Assembly: GCA_045532295.1 (NCBI GenBank)
Contig: JAZSFP010000014.1
Location: forward strand, 1-64,000
Length of the DNA: 64,000 nt
Direction: 5' to 3'
Origin: UBA10677 sp045532295
GTDB taxonomy: Bacteria > Bacillota > Clostridia > Christensenellales > Pumilibacteraceae
In this document: positions 48,136 through 57,840 of the stretch, in pieces
Position numbering within the stretch: position 1 is the first letter of the stretch
Layout: each line of letters starts with the position of its first letter
Translations under genes and position numbers: made by a program
Notes under the pieces: generated by a model
Seen by the model: the letters and a program-made list of their open reading frames with translations, nothing else
What the model was told of the DNA's origin: nothing
The model's database searches: none

Positions 48136-49002
48136 TTATTTCCTCCCTGCGTACTTTGACGCCAGTTTTCTCTCTTCAAAAATTTTAAGATATCTTTCGT
48201 ATCTTTCTCTATTAAGCCTTCCCTCTTCCACCGCTTTTTTTACCGCGCATTGTGGCTCGGTCGTATGGGTGCAAGGATGGAATTTACAATCGTCCGCGAG
48301 CGCGACGTACTCGTCGTAGTAGCCTGCAAGAGAATAATGGTCTTCTTCAAACACGTCGAGCATTGAAAATCCTGGGGTGTCGATTATCCAAAATCCTTCG
48401 TTCGTGATTATTATACTTGCAGAAGTCGTGGTGTTTTTGCCTCTGCCGATTTTCTCGCTAACCCTTCCTTCTTGACGGAGTTTTTCTCCGTAAATGCCGT
48501 TAGAAAGCGTAGACTTACCTACACCCGACTGACCTGCAAAGCAAACGAGTTTACCGCTTAAATAGGGCAATAACTGTTTGCAGTCCATAAGGGCAGCGGA
48601 AGTGCTTATAACAGCCGTTACTTCGCCTTCGTACTGTGCTTTAATCTCGTCGAGCATCGTGCCGTCAATGTCAATTTTGTTAAGACAAATTATGCACTCA
48701 ATACCCATTTTTTTGCAGTTTACGAGCATTTTGTCCACTAAAAACAGGTCGGGTTTAGGCTCGGGCGCAATTACGATTACCATAATATCGACGTTAGCAA
48801 CGGAAGGACGAATTAGCGAATTCACTCTTTCATAGACCTTGAGAATAACTTTTTCGCCGTCGCGCTCTTCGATTTCTACGAAGTCGCCCACGAGAATTTC
48901 GCCGTCGCGTTTGAGTTTTCCTCTTGCTTTTACGACGAAAATTTTTTCACCGTCGAAGATTTCAAAGTTATTTGATTTGTGAGTTATTACTCTACACTTC
49001 AT
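48136..49002 (-). CDS. rsgA: ribosome small-subunit GTPase RsgA
   Basis: Circularly permuted GTPase for late 30S assembly. 288 aa: N-terminal OB-fold, G4 LNKID, G1 GQSGVGKST (after G4, showing the permutation), G3 DTPGF, and a C-terminal zinc finger with CKFHPCTH and CAVKKA. It follows rlmN directly (overlap of four bases); in Bacillus the prpC and prkC genes lie between these two. Confidence 0.96.
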   Translation of the reverse strand: MKCRVITHKSNNFEIFDGEKIFVVKARGKLKRDGEILVGDFVEIEERDGEKVILKVYERVNSLIRPSVANVDIMVIVIAPEPKPDLFLVDKMLVNCKKMGIECIICLNKIDIDGTMLDEIKAQYEGEVTAVISTSAALMDCKQLLPYLSGKLVCFAGQSGVGKSTLSNGIYGEKLRQEGRVSEKIGRGKNTTTSASIIITNEGFWIIDTPGFSMLDVFEEDHYSLAGYYDEYVALADDCKFHPCTHTTEPQCAVKKAVEEGRLNRERYERYLKIFEERKLASKYAGRK

Positions 49003-50042
49003 TTGTCACCTTCCGATACGTAACTACGGCGCAATTGACCGCACGCTCCACCTACGTCTTGTCCTTTGCTCTTTCTAATGGTAGCCGAAACGCCCATAGA
49101 GTTTAATTTTTTCATAAAGCGTTCGCCCTCTACCGCGCTACAACCTTTCACGTCCTTTTCCTTTACGGGATTGAGCATTATAAGGTTGACGTGGCAAGGA
49201 AAACCTTTGAGCATTTCACTTAAGCGTTTTGCGTCGAAGTGATTGATATTTACGCCCTTAATCATAGTATACTCAAAGATTACGCGTCTGCCCGTCTTTT
49301 CAAAGTAGTACTTTGCCGATGCAATCAGATCCTTCATAAGATACTTGTTTGCAATAGGCATAACTTTGCGCCTTGCCTCGTCACTACTTGCGTGGAGCGA
49401 GAAAGTGAGCGTTACGCCGTAGCCTTCGTCTGCGAGACGATATACGTTTTCAAGTATTCCACAAGTAGACAAGGATATATTGCGTTCGCTTATATTCAGT
49501 CCGTCCTTCGATGATAATAGGCGAATAAACTTAGTTACTTCGTCGTAGTTATCGAGAGGTTCTCCGCTACCCATTAAAACGACGTTCGTTATTGCGCGCT
49601 TGGCGTTATCTCCGCCTTGGTCTTTATTTACCACCAAGACTTGAGAAAGAATTTCGCCTGCAGTAAGGTTACGGACGAGACCGCCTATGCCCGACGCGCA
49701 AAAAGCGCAACCCATTCTGCATCCAACCTGAGTAGAAACGCAAAGAGTATTGCCGTAACTTTGCGTCATAAACGCGCCCTCAATTATATTTCCGTCAGAG
49801 AGGCGATAGAGGTATTTGACCGTACCGTCTTTGGACAAAAATTTCTTTTCGATTTTGACGGCAAGGTCGTTATATTCTTCCTTAAGCGTTTCTCTTAAAC
49901 TTTTGGGAATATCACTCATTTCTTCGTAAGAGTTTGCTCTCGTGATTTGCGCGTAGAGTTGTTTTGCCCGGTACGAAGGAACACCTTTCTCTTCTAATAG
50001 CGTTTTTATCTCGTCAAGACTTAAATCTGCTAAGTTAGTCAT
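48999..50042 (-). CDS. rlmN: 23S rRNA/tRNA (adenine-2-C2) methyltransferase RlmN
   Basis: Radical-SAM enzyme methylating A2503 of 23S rRNA. 347 aa with the CxxxCxxC cluster in GCRMGCAFCASG (about 104-115), GSGEPLDNYDEV and the catalytic mono-methylated Cys near the end in GGACGQLR. Overlaps rsmB by eight bases. Confidence 0.97.
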   Translation of the reverse strand: MTNLADLSLDEIKTLLEEKGVPSYRAKQLYAQITRANSYEEMSDIPKSLRETLKEEYNDLAVKIEKKFLSKDGTVKYLYRLSDGNIIEGAFMTQSYGNTLCVSTQVGCRMGCAFCASGIGGLVRNLTAGEILSQVLVVNKDQGGDNAKRAITNVVLMGSGEPLDNYDEVTKFIRLLSSKDGLNISERNISLSTCGILENVYRLADEGYGVTLTFSLHASSDEARRKVMPIANKYLMKDLIASAKYYFEKTGRRVIFEYTMIKGVNINHFDAKRLSEMLKGFPCHVNLIMLNPVKEKDVKGCSAVEGERFMKKLNSMGVSATIRKSKGQDVGGACGQLRRSYVSEGDK

Positions 50043-51273
50043 CGTTCCTCCTCATTTTAGCCACGAAAAATCCGTCGCATCCGTCCTCTTGGGGATAAAG
50101 GCGAAGATAATCGCCCTCGAGCGAAAATTCCGGGTGCTTGCTTAAAAACTCTTCCACTACGCCCTCGTTCTCTTCCTTTACTATCGTACAGGTAGAATAG
50201 CAAAGCGCTCCGCTCTTTTTAACGAAAGCGGACGAGGTTTCAAGGATTTGTTTTTGAAGGGCAACAAGTTCTTCAATATCCTCTTTCTTTCTATTTAATA
50301 GAATATCGGGTTTAGAGTGGATTACCCCTATACCGCTACAAGGCGCGTCGCAAACGACTAACGAAAAGCCGTTGACGAGCGCGGGATTTTTCTTGGTTGC
50401 GTCGTTTACAATAGCGTTTACTTTAACTCCCATACGGTTTGCGTAGGAGTTTATAAGGTTAACTCTATGCTCGTGAATATCGCACGCAGTTACTTTTGCT
50501 TTCAAAATCTGGGCAATAAGCACGCTTTTACCACCCGGAGCGGCGCAAGTATCGAGGACTTCAATTCCCTCTCTCTCGCCCTCGCAGTAGCGCTTGCACG
50601 CTAAAATAGACGAGCGTGATTGTATCGTATAGAGCGCAGGCGGAATATTTTTAAGCGCTGAGTGAAGCACGTAATATCCGCAATCCGTCCTCTCGTAAGA
50701 AGATAGAATTTTTTCAAAGTCTTCACTCGTTATTTTATCGGGATTACTGCGAATATGCGTTCTCTCGTCCATTTTTGCTGAGAAAAACCGTGTGGTAAAA
50801 TCTTCGCCGTAGTCTTTAACTAAAAGTTCAACGAGCCACTGTGGAGCAGAAAAATTGACGGAAGTATCAAAGACGAAGTTTCCCGTCTTTATAGGCAAAA
50901 CTACGCTATCGTTTTTGCGAAGTACGGCGTTTACGAAACCCGCAAGTTCTCTTTTACCCAGTTTTTTGGTAAGTTCTACTTGATTGTCGATAACCGAATA
51001 CGCAGGCATATTCATATAACGGAGCATATAAAGTCCCATTTTAATCACCACGCGAACTACGGGTTTGGGCGGTTTTTGAGTGAGTTTTGATAGGATATAG
51101 TTGAGTTGGATATCCTTGCTAAGTACTCCGTAAAATAACCTCGTTACATACGCTTTGTCCTGTTTTTCCAAAGATGAGAGAACCTTATTTAGAGTAAGCG
51201 ACGAATACGCGCCTTGACGGTAAACTTCCAAAAGCGCGTTAGCCGTTATTAAGTTTCTCTCTGCGTTAGTCAT
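50035..51273 (-). CDS. rsmB: 16S rRNA m5C967 methyltransferase RsmB
   Basis: 412-aa SAM enzyme with an N-terminal NusB-like RNA-binding domain (about 1-140) and a catalytic domain: DTCAAPGGKSVLIA (SAM site), CDAPCSGIGVI and the catalytic Cys in YSTCTIV. Overlaps fmt by one base. Confidence 0.96.
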   Translation of the reverse strand: MTNAERNLITANALLEVYRQGAYSSLTLNKVLSSLEKQDKAYVTRLFYGVLSKDIQLNYILSKLTQKPPKPVVRVVIKMGLYMLRYMNMPAYSVIDNQVELTKKLGKRELAGFVNAVLRKNDSVVLPIKTGNFVFDTSVNFSAPQWLVELLVKDYGEDFTTRFFSAKMDERTHIRSNPDKITSEDFEKILSSYERTDCGYYVLHSALKNIPPALYTIQSRSSILACKRYCEGEREGIEVLDTCAAPGGKSVLIAQILKAKVTACDIHEHRVNLINSYANRMGVKVNAIVNDATKKNPALVNGFSLVVCDAPCSGIGVIHSKPDILLNRKKEDIEELVALQKQILETSSAFVKKSGALCYSTCTIVKEENEGVVEEFLSKHPEFSLEGDYLRLYPQEDGCDGFFVAKMRRNDD

Positions 51274-52193
51274 TATTTTTCTATCCTCGTAAGTTTATCT
51301 CCAACGGTTACCTTTACTCCGTTGAGAAAATCAATCGTGTTCATCCTTTTCTTTCCGCTCATTTGGAGGTTTTTAAGGTTTAACGCGCCCTCTTTACAAG
51401 CAACGATAAAGTCGCGTTTTTTGGCAACGAGAATTTCTCCCGGCTCGCCCTCGCCTTCCGCTAAATCAAGTTCGTGCACTTTAACTTGTTGTCCGTTGTA
51501 CTCGAACGCGCCGTAGCCGTGACCTCTTACGATATTGCGAATAGTCTTCGCAGACTGCGTAAAGTCAAGGAGCGTTTCTTCCTTTTTGAGCATAGGAGCG
51601 TAGGTTACTTCCTCTTCGTTTTGGGGCACGGGTGTTATCTCGCCCGTTATATAGAGGGGAAGGGTTTCCATAAGAAGTTCCGCGCCGACAAGTGATAATT
51701 TTTCGTAGAGGGTATCTACGTAGTCGTTGTTTTCGATTTTTATCGCGCGTTTTTTGAGCATTGCTCCGCTGTCCATACCTATATCCGTTTTCATAATGGT
51801 AACGCCCGTTTCCTCTTCGCCGTTTATGATGGCGCGTTGGATAGGCGCGCTACCGCGATACTTGGGAAGGAGCGAGCCGTGGACGTTAAGTATGCCAAGA
51901 GGCGCGATATCTAAAATTTCTTGCGAGAGGATTTGACCGTAAGCGCAAGTTATCATAATATCAGGAGCGAGGGCTTTGAGCGTTTCTACGCCGTCGCGAC
52001 GAATTTTTTCAAACTGATAGACGGGAATAGATAATTCTACCGCGCGTTTTTTTACCGCGCCTTCGATTATTCTACCCTTTCTGTCTCTTTCCCTATCAGG
52101 TTGGCATACTACTGCTATAACTTCGTATTTTTGCGCAAGCGCGTTAAGTGAGGCTACCGCAAAATCGGGAGTTCCTAAAAATACTATTCTCAT
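51273..52193 (-). CDS. fmt: methionyl-tRNA formyltransferase
   Basis: Formylates initiator Met-tRNA using 10-formyl-THF (made by FolD). 306 aa with VFLGTPDFAVASL, the catalytic NVHGSLLPKYRGSAP and an OB-fold C-terminus. The start overlaps def by four bases. Confidence 0.97.
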   Translation of the reverse strand: MRIVFLGTPDFAVASLNALAQKYEVIAVVCQPDRERDRKGRIIEGAVKKRAVELSIPVYQFEKIRRDGVETLKALAPDIMITCAYGQILSQEILDIAPLGILNVHGSLLPKYRGSAPIQRAIINGEEETGVTIMKTDIGMDSGAMLKKRAIKIENNDYVDTLYEKLSLVGAELLMETLPLYITGEITPVPQNEEEVTYAPMLKKEETLLDFTQSAKTIRNIVRGHGYGAFEYNGQQVKVHELDLAEGEGEPGEILVAKKRDFIVACKEGALNLKNLQMSGKKRMNTIDFLNGVKVTVGDKLTRIEK

Positions 52194-52639
52194 CTTACTT
52201 CCTCTGCTTTGTCTATGTAGAGTACGCCGTCGAGGTGGTCTATTTCGTGGCAGAACGCTACGGCAATAAAGCCTTCGAGTTTATACTGCCAAAGTTGTCC
52301 CGTTCTGTCTTGCGCCTCAACTACGATTTTACGAGGACGGCGGACATCTGCTTGCATCCCCGGAACGCTTAAGCACCCTTCGGGTCCTATTTGCTCGCCT
52401 ACCTTTTTTACGATTACGGGGTTAACGAGTTCGTACACTTTCTCTCCGTCAACGCAAACGACGGCTACTCTTTTAAGCACGCCTATTTGTGGCGCGGCAA
52501 GACCTACGCCGTTAGCCTTGAACATCGTTTCTACCATATCGTCTATAAGGACGCCTAATTTATCGTCAAACTCGGTTACCTCACGCGCCTTTTCACGAAG
52601 AAGGTCGTTGCCGAGCGTTATTATTTTTCTATAAGCCAT
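52190..52639 (-). CDS. def: peptide deformylase
   Basis: 149-aa Fe2+/Zn2+ enzyme removing N-terminal formyl groups. All three motifs are seen: GVGLAAPQIG, EGCLSVPG and HEIDHLDG. Adjacent to fmt, so formyl addition and removal are encoded together. Confidence 0.97.
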   Translation of the reverse strand: MAYRKIITLGNDLLREKAREVTEFDDKLGVLIDDMVETMFKANGVGLAAPQIGVLKRVAVVCVDGEKVYELVNPVIVKKVGEQIGPEGCLSVPGMQADVRRPRKIVVEAQDRTGQLWQYKLEGFIAVAFCHEIDHLDGVLYIDKAEEVR

Positions 52640-52650
52640 ATTTATCTCCT

Positions 52651-54843
52651 TTAACTTAAGTTGCTTGGGTTGGTTTCAACGAAGACGCTTACCTTTGGAA
52701 CGGTAAATTTATCCACTACTTCGTATACCTTTTGTATTACTTCGTCGTACTCCTCCACAATCCGCATTATTATTTGTACGCGGTGCTTGTTTTGTATGCG
52801 TTTTACGGGCGACTTCATTGCGGAAAGATAAGAAAAATTCGAGGGCTTTCGTCGTGAAATTTCGCTAACGCCATCAAAAATTCCGCGCAATGTGTTAATT
52901 GCAAGTTCTTCGTTTTCGCTACTTACGAGCACTCTGACGATTTTTGAGAAGGGCGGATATTTAGTTACTTCTCGAAGGTTACTTTCCTTCTCGTAAAAGC
53001 CTTTGTAGTCGTTCTTTACAGCAAACCTGTACACATAGTGATTTGGGGTGTAGGTTTGGAGAATTACTCTTCCCGGCTTTTCGTCGCGCCCCGCTCTTCC
53101 CGCTACCTGCGTAATCAGTTGATAGGTACGCTCGTTCGCTCTAAAATCGGAAAAATGCAAACTCATATCGGCGTCCACTATTCCCACGAAGGTTACGTCG
53201 GGGAAGTCGTGTCCCTTGGCTATCATTTGCGTTCCCACTAAAATATTCGCTTTTTTGGAGGCGAATTCGCCCAAAATTTTAGCGTGAGCGTCCTTGTTTT
53301 GCGTGGTATCGTTATCCATACGCAGTACTTTTGCCGAGGGGAAAAGTTCATTTATTTGCTCTACGATTTGCTGAGTTCCCACGTAGCCTCGCTTTATATG
53401 TGGCGAGTGGCACTCGGGACACTCGGTAAGTACGGCGTATCGATTTCCACAATAATGGCATTTTAGCGTATTGTCTTCCTTATGATAGACGAGGGAAACG
53501 TCACACTGCTCGCATTTTGCTACGTATCCGCAACTGCGACACATCATATACGAGGAATAACCTCTGCGGTTTAAAAAGATTATTGCTTGCTCGCCTCTTT
53601 CTAAAACTTCGGATAAGGCGGAGAGCATAAGGCGTGAGAACATACTGTTGTTGCCGTTATACACCTCGTGGCACATATTTACTACTTCTATCGTAGGAAG
53701 TGCGCGTTTGTTTACTCGCTCGGGAAGTTCAAGCAGTTTATACTCGCCCGTTTTCGCTTTGTGGTAACTGTCAATCGAGGGCGTTGCGCTACCTAAAACG
53801 AGAGCGCAATCGTTATACTTTGCTCTATAAAGGGCAACTTCGTGCGTGGAATATCTCGGGTTAGTTTCAGATATATAACTGCCGTCGTGCTCTTCGTCAA
53901 TGATAATTAACCCTACGCTTTTAAGGGGCGCGAACACCGCGCTACGAGCGCCGATTGCTACCTTGGCTTTACCGCTTAAAAGTCTTCGCCACTCGTCAAA
54001 GCGTTCGCCTACGCTCAGTCCGCTATGAAGGAGGGCTACTTCGTCTCCAAAGCGCGAACGGAACACTCTTAGAACTTGTGGAGTTAGGGAAATTTCAGGC
54101 ACGAGCATTATTGCCGTTTTTCCCTCTTTGAGCACTTCGCTTATAGTGTGCATATAAACTTCGGTTTTACCGCTACCCGTTACTCCGTGAAGCAGATAGG
54201 GTTGATAGCCTCCGCTCTTTATTTGCTCAACGACTTTACTTTGACTATCCGTTAAAGTTATATTCTTCTTTTTCTCCGTTTCAAGTTCTCCGTAGGGAGT
54301 TCGTAAACTTTCCTCTTCTTCGGTAAGAACGATCCCTCTCGCGATTAAATTGCGAAGCGCCGCCGCGGAAAATTCCGCGTTAAGTTTAGTTACGCTTTCC
54401 CTGTTTACCGACTGAAGATAGTCAATAAGTTCCATTTGCGCGGTTGCCGATTTTTTGATATACTGCGCAGGATCTACTTCTCTATACTCGGGCGAAAGAA
54501 AGGCGTACTTTACGGTAAGTTCCTTAACCCGTCCGCCTCGCATTTGCGCCGGTATAAAAAGACGCAAAACGTCTACTTTTCTTAAGTGATAACGCTCCGT
54601 CATATATTCCATAAGCGAGAGCATTTCAGACGAAATGACGGGGTACGCATCCAGCGGTTTTATTATTTCTTTAAGATTTTCGTACTCCGACGAGGACTTG
54701 ATTTTTATTACGTAACCTTCGACCGTCATCTTTCCAAACGGGACAAGCACACGAAAGCCCGCCGAGACTGTGGGCGGACTTACATAGTCGAATACCTTAT
54801 CGACTTCGGAATTACTTATGTCTACGATTACTTCGGCTATCAT
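52651..54843 (-). CDS. priA: primosomal protein N' (replication restart helicase PriA)
   Basis: 730-aa helicase that reloads the replisome at forks. N-terminal 3'-DNA-binding domain, Walker A HGVTGSGKTEV, DEEHDGSY, paired zinc fingers (CRSCGY, CEQC, CHYC and CPEC; about 430-480) and ILVGTQMIAKGHDFPDV. It overlaps coaBC by four bases. Confidence 0.96.
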   Translation of the reverse strand: MIAEVIVDISNSEVDKVFDYVSPPTVSAGFRVLVPFGKMTVEGYVIKIKSSSEYENLKEIIKPLDAYPVISSEMLSLMEYMTERYHLRKVDVLRLFIPAQMRGGRVKELTVKYAFLSPEYREVDPAQYIKKSATAQMELIDYLQSVNRESVTKLNAEFSAAALRNLIARGIVLTEEEESLRTPYGELETEKKKNITLTDSQSKVVEQIKSGGYQPYLLHGVTGSGKTEVYMHTISEVLKEGKTAIMLVPEISLTPQVLRVFRSRFGDEVALLHSGLSVGERFDEWRRLLSGKAKVAIGARSAVFAPLKSVGLIIIDEEHDGSYISETNPRYSTHEVALYRAKYNDCALVLGSATPSIDSYHKAKTGEYKLLELPERVNKRALPTIEVVNMCHEVYNGNNSMFSRLMLSALSEVLERGEQAIIFLNRRGYSSYMMCRSCGYVAKCEQCDVSLVYHKEDNTLKCHYCGNRYAVLTECPECHSPHIKRGYVGTQQIVEQINELFPSAKVLRMDNDTTQNKDAHAKILGEFASKKANILVGTQMIAKGHDFPDVTFVGIVDADMSLHFSDFRANERTYQLITQVAGRAGRDEKPGRVILQTYTPNHYVYRFAVKNDYKGFYEKESNLREVTKYPPFSKIVRVLVSSENEELAINTLRGIFDGVSEISRRKPSNFSYLSAMKSPVKRIQNKHRVQIIMRIVEEYDEVIQKVYEVVDKFTVPKVSVFVETNPSNLS

Positions 54844-56033
54844 TTAAGTTCAAGCACTCTGTCAAGAATAATTTTCGCTACCTCACTCTTCTTCATAAGC
54901 GGAAGTTCTTCTTCGCCCTTTCGCGATACTAAAGTTACGATATTAGTATCGACGTTAAAGCCCGCGCCCTCTTTCGTTATATCGTTAAGCACGGCAAGGT
55001 CTGCGTTCTTCTTGATTAGTTTTTCTCTTGCGTTTTTAAGCGCGTCGTGAGTTTCCGCGCTAAATACGACGAGGATTTTATCCCCCTTAATATCGCCCAC
55101 TGCTTTTGCAATATCGGGGTTTTTCTTTAGTTTAAGCGTTAAAGTTTCGCTCTTAATCTTTTCGTCGCTACACTCTTCTACGCAATAGTCTGCAGGGGCG
55201 GCGGCTTTAACGATTATATCGCTCTCAGCCACTCTCTTAAGCACTTCATCGTACATTTCTTTAGTGGTAGTTACCGATACTTGCTCGATACCGCTGGGCA
55301 CGGGCACGGTTATATTACCGCTAACGAGGATTACTCTTGCTCCTCTACTTAAAGCCTCTTTGGCTATCTCGACGCCCATTTTTCCGCTCGAACGGTTGGT
55401 TATAAAGCGAACGGGGTCGATAGGCTCACTCGTTCCACCAGCAGTAACGAGGACGGTTTTACCTGCGTAGTCGGGTTTTGGAATTAAAATATTACAGATA
55501 CTTTGGAAAATTTCTTCGGGCTCGGCAAGTCTGCCTTTACCCTCGTCGCCACACGCTAAAAATCCGCTACCGCTCTCTACGAAAAGATAGCCTCTTTCTC
55601 GAAGTATGCGCTCGTTCTCTTGGTAAGCCTTAGAAGTAAGCATATTCGTGTTCATTGCGGGGGCGAGTAATATCGGGCATTTCATCGCCATTGCGGTGGT
55701 AGAAAGAAAGTCGTCGGCTATACCTTGCGCGAGTTTTCCCGCAAAATTTGCCGTCATAGGCGCAACGACGAAAATATCCGCTGATTTTGCCAACGAAACG
55801 TGTTCTACCTCCCACTCGAAGTCTCTGTCGAAGGTGTCTACGATAACGCGGTTATTTGAAAGCGTTTCAAAGGTGAGCGGTGTTACGAATTCCGTTGCGT
55901 TCTTCGTCATTGCAACGGTTACGCTCGCCCCTGCTTTTCTTAAAGCGCTCACAAGGTAACATACCTTATAAGCCGCTATGCCCGCGGTTACGCCTATTAC
56001 TACTTTTTTACCCGATAAATTGATTTTAGTCAT
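54840..56033 (-). CDS. coaBC: phosphopantothenoylcysteine decarboxylase / phosphopantothenate-cysteine ligase
   Basis: Bifunctional coenzyme A biosynthesis enzyme. 397 aa: N-terminal flavodoxin-like CoaC with GVTAGIAAYK, EHVSLAKSAD (catalytic His), PAMNTNM and ACGDEGKGR (catalytic Cys); C-terminal CoaB with TAGGTSEPIDPVR and SSGKMG. The start overlaps rpoZ by eight bases. Confidence 0.97.
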   Translation of the reverse strand: MTKINLSGKKVVIGVTAGIAAYKVCYLVSALRKAGASVTVAMTKNATEFVTPLTFETLSNNRVIVDTFDRDFEWEVEHVSLAKSADIFVVAPMTANFAGKLAQGIADDFLSTTAMAMKCPILLAPAMNTNMLTSKAYQENERILRERGYLFVESGSGFLACGDEGKGRLAEPEEIFQSICNILIPKPDYAGKTVLVTAGGTSEPIDPVRFITNRSSGKMGVEIAKEALSRGARVILVSGNITVPVPSGIEQVSVTTTKEMYDEVLKRVAESDIIVKAAAPADYCVEECSDEKIKSETLTLKLKKNPDIAKAVGDIKGDKILVVFSAETHDALKNAREKLIKKNADLAVLNDITKEGAGFNVDTNIVTLVSRKGEEELPLMKKSEVAKIILDRVLELK

Positions 56034-56223
56034 CTTGTTGTACTATTACCGTACCGTTGTGGATTTCCTTTGCGGCATAGGTTACGGGGTTTTGTCCCGT
56101 TTCGGTAAGCATTTCTCCGTGTTTTTGAATTACTTGTTTTGCTCTCTTTGCGGTTACGCAAACGAGTTGATACTTGCAACCAACTTTGTCAATAAGTTTG
56201 TCGATAGGTGGGTCAATCATCAT
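56026..56223 (-). CDS. rpoZ: RNA polymerase omega subunit
   Basis: 65-aa omega with IDPPIDKLIDKVGCKYQLV-type N-terminus (quoted in part), TAKRAKQV and NPVTYAAKEI. Helps fold beta-prime; in Bacillota omega is small. Between gmk and coaBC, its conserved place. The start could be either of two adjacent ATGs. Confidence 0.93.
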   Translation of the reverse strand: MMIDPPIDKLIDKVGCKYQLVCVTAKRAKQVIQKHGEMLTETGQNPVTYAAKEIHNGTVIVQQDD

Positions 56224-56262
56224 AATAGTGTCTCTCCTTAGATGTAAAAAGTTTTATGTAAT

Positions 56263-56877
56263 TTATTTTTTGGTGTCAAGATATTCCAAAACGATTTCTT
56301 CGTTTCTACTCATTTTACTCTTTTCTGCGTCGATTATCGAAAGTACGCGCTCAATCGTAGGCTCAAGTTCGTCGTTGAACACGATATAGTCGAACTGCTT
56401 GTACTTTGCAAGTTCGCTCTTTGCCGCCGATATGCGATGGTTAAGCGACTCCGCAGAGTCCGTCCCACGAGCGCGAAGGCGTTTTTCGAGAATCTCAAAC
56501 GACGGGGGAATAATGAAAATCGTTACTGCCTCGGGGTAAATTTTCTTAATCTGTTTTGCCCCGTGCGTATCAATTTCAAACATTACGTCCTTACCAAGCG
56601 CAAGTTTTTCGTATACGGGTTTTTTAGGCGTGCCGTAGTAGTTTTTGTATACTGCGGCGGTCTCTAAAAACTCGCCTGCGGCTATCATCTTTTGATACTC
56701 TTCTTCGCTCTTAAAATAGTAATGAACTCCGTCTACTTCGCCGGCCCTGGGCTGACGGGTGGTTACTGAAATCGAGCGTTCAAGTTCGGGACGGCGAATT
56801 ATAACCTCGTTGTACACCGTTCCTTTGCCTGCTCCACTTGGTCCTGAAATTACGATCAATAATCCTTTCTTTTTCAT
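56263..56877 (-). CDS. gmk: guanylate kinase
   Basis: 204-aa enzyme phosphorylating GMP to GDP. P-loop SGPSGAGKGTV (about 11-21), the GMP-binding RQPRAGEVDGVHYYF and lid sequences are present. It follows yicC by five bases; in Bacillus remA sits between them. Confidence 0.96.
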   Translation of the reverse strand: MKKKGLLIVISGPSGAGKGTVYNEVIIRRPELERSISVTTRQPRAGEVDGVHYYFKSEEEYQKMIAAGEFLETAAVYKNYYGTPKKPVYEKLALGKDVMFEIDTHGAKQIKKIYPEAVTIFIIPPSFEILEKRLRARGTDSAESLNHRISAAKSELAKYKQFDYIVFNDELEPTIERVLSIIDAEKSKMSRNEEIVLEYLDTKK

Positions 56878-56882
56878 CTTCT

Positions 56883-57752
56883 TTACTCCACGTTTCGTAT
56901 CTGTTCTTTTATTTTTTCCAGTTCGTTCTTCATATATATTACCAACGCAGTCAGTTCACTATCGTTGGATTTTGAACCCATTGTATTGATTTCTCTACCC
57001 ATTTCCTGCGATACGAAATCAAGGTTTCTTCCCTGCGGACCTCCGTTTGCGCAAGACGCTCTAAACTGAGCAATATGCGAGTGTAATCTGCTTATCTCTT
57101 CGTTTATATCCGCTTTGTCCGCAAAGAACGCCACTTCGTTGAGAAGTCTCGTCTCGTCAATCGCAACTTCGCCCAAAAGTTCGGTTATTCTACTTTTGAG
57201 TTTTTCGCGATACTCCGCTACTACTTTGGGCGCGCGGTTTTCCGCCTTAGCAAGCGCACCGTCAATATTATCTACAAGTCTAAGTAAATCCTTCGTAGCC
57301 GTCGCGCCTTCTACCGTACGCATTTCGTCAAGCGCGCGAACCGCGCCCTCTACCGCTCTCTCTACGAGCGCTTTGAGCATAGCCTCGTCCTCTTCGTCCG
57401 CTTTCTCTACGATTACTCCGTTAGTCTTAATAAGTTCAGCGGATGCGTAATTGTTTTCTACTCCTAAAAGTTCGCTTATCTTTTTGGACGCCTCGTAATA
57501 CGCTTTTGCAGTTGCCTCGTCGATAGCAAGATGCTTTTCTGCGTTATTCTCGTAAGTAAAGTAAACGTCAACCGAACCGCGATTTAAATACTTCTTTACC
57601 GTTCTCTTTGCCGTCTCTTCAAAAGCGGCAAGAGTTTTCGGCATTCGACAGTTTATTTCGAGGTATCTGTTATTTACTGATTTCATTTCTACGGTTAGCG
57701 TTCGGGAATTTTCCTCCACTACGCATTTGCCGTAGCCCGTCATACTCTTCAT
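56883..57752 (-). CDS. yicC: YicC/YloC-family endoribonuclease
   Basis: 289-aa YicC-like protein with MTGYGKC at the start, SVNNRYLEI, and the C-terminal block around DFVSQEMGREINTMGSKS followed by MKNELEKIKEQIRNVE. Homologues are Mn2+-dependent ribonucleases. First gene of the long operon down to spoVM; AGGAG precedes the ATG. Confidence 0.93.
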   Translation of the reverse strand: MKSMTGYGKCVVEENSRTLTVEMKSVNNRYLEINCRMPKTLAAFEETAKRTVKKYLNRGSVDVYFTYENNAEKHLAIDEATAKAYYEASKKISELLGVENNYASAELIKTNGVIVEKADEEDEAMLKALVERAVEGAVRALDEMRTVEGATATKDLLRLVDNIDGALAKAENRAPKVVAEYREKLKSRITELLGEVAIDETRLLNEVAFFADKADINEEISRLHSHIAQFRASCANGGPQGRNLDFVSQEMGREINTMGSKSNDSELTALVIYMKNELEKIKEQIRNVE

Positions 57753-57811
57753 TAATTAAAGGTCTCCTAAGTTTTGCTCGTTAAGACAGTATTTAATTAC
57801 TTCTTATATAT

Positions 57812-57840
57812 ATTATAGCACCGAAAAAAATAATTTTCAA
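57812..57840 (-). promoter_or_regulatory. sigma-A promoter of yicC-gmk-rpoZ-coaBC-priA...spoVM
   Basis: TTGAAA (57835-57840), 17-base spacer, TATAAT (57812-57817) with a TGC extended -10. The transcript has a ~50-base leader and probably runs 11 kb to the terminator at 46752. Confidence 0.87.
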
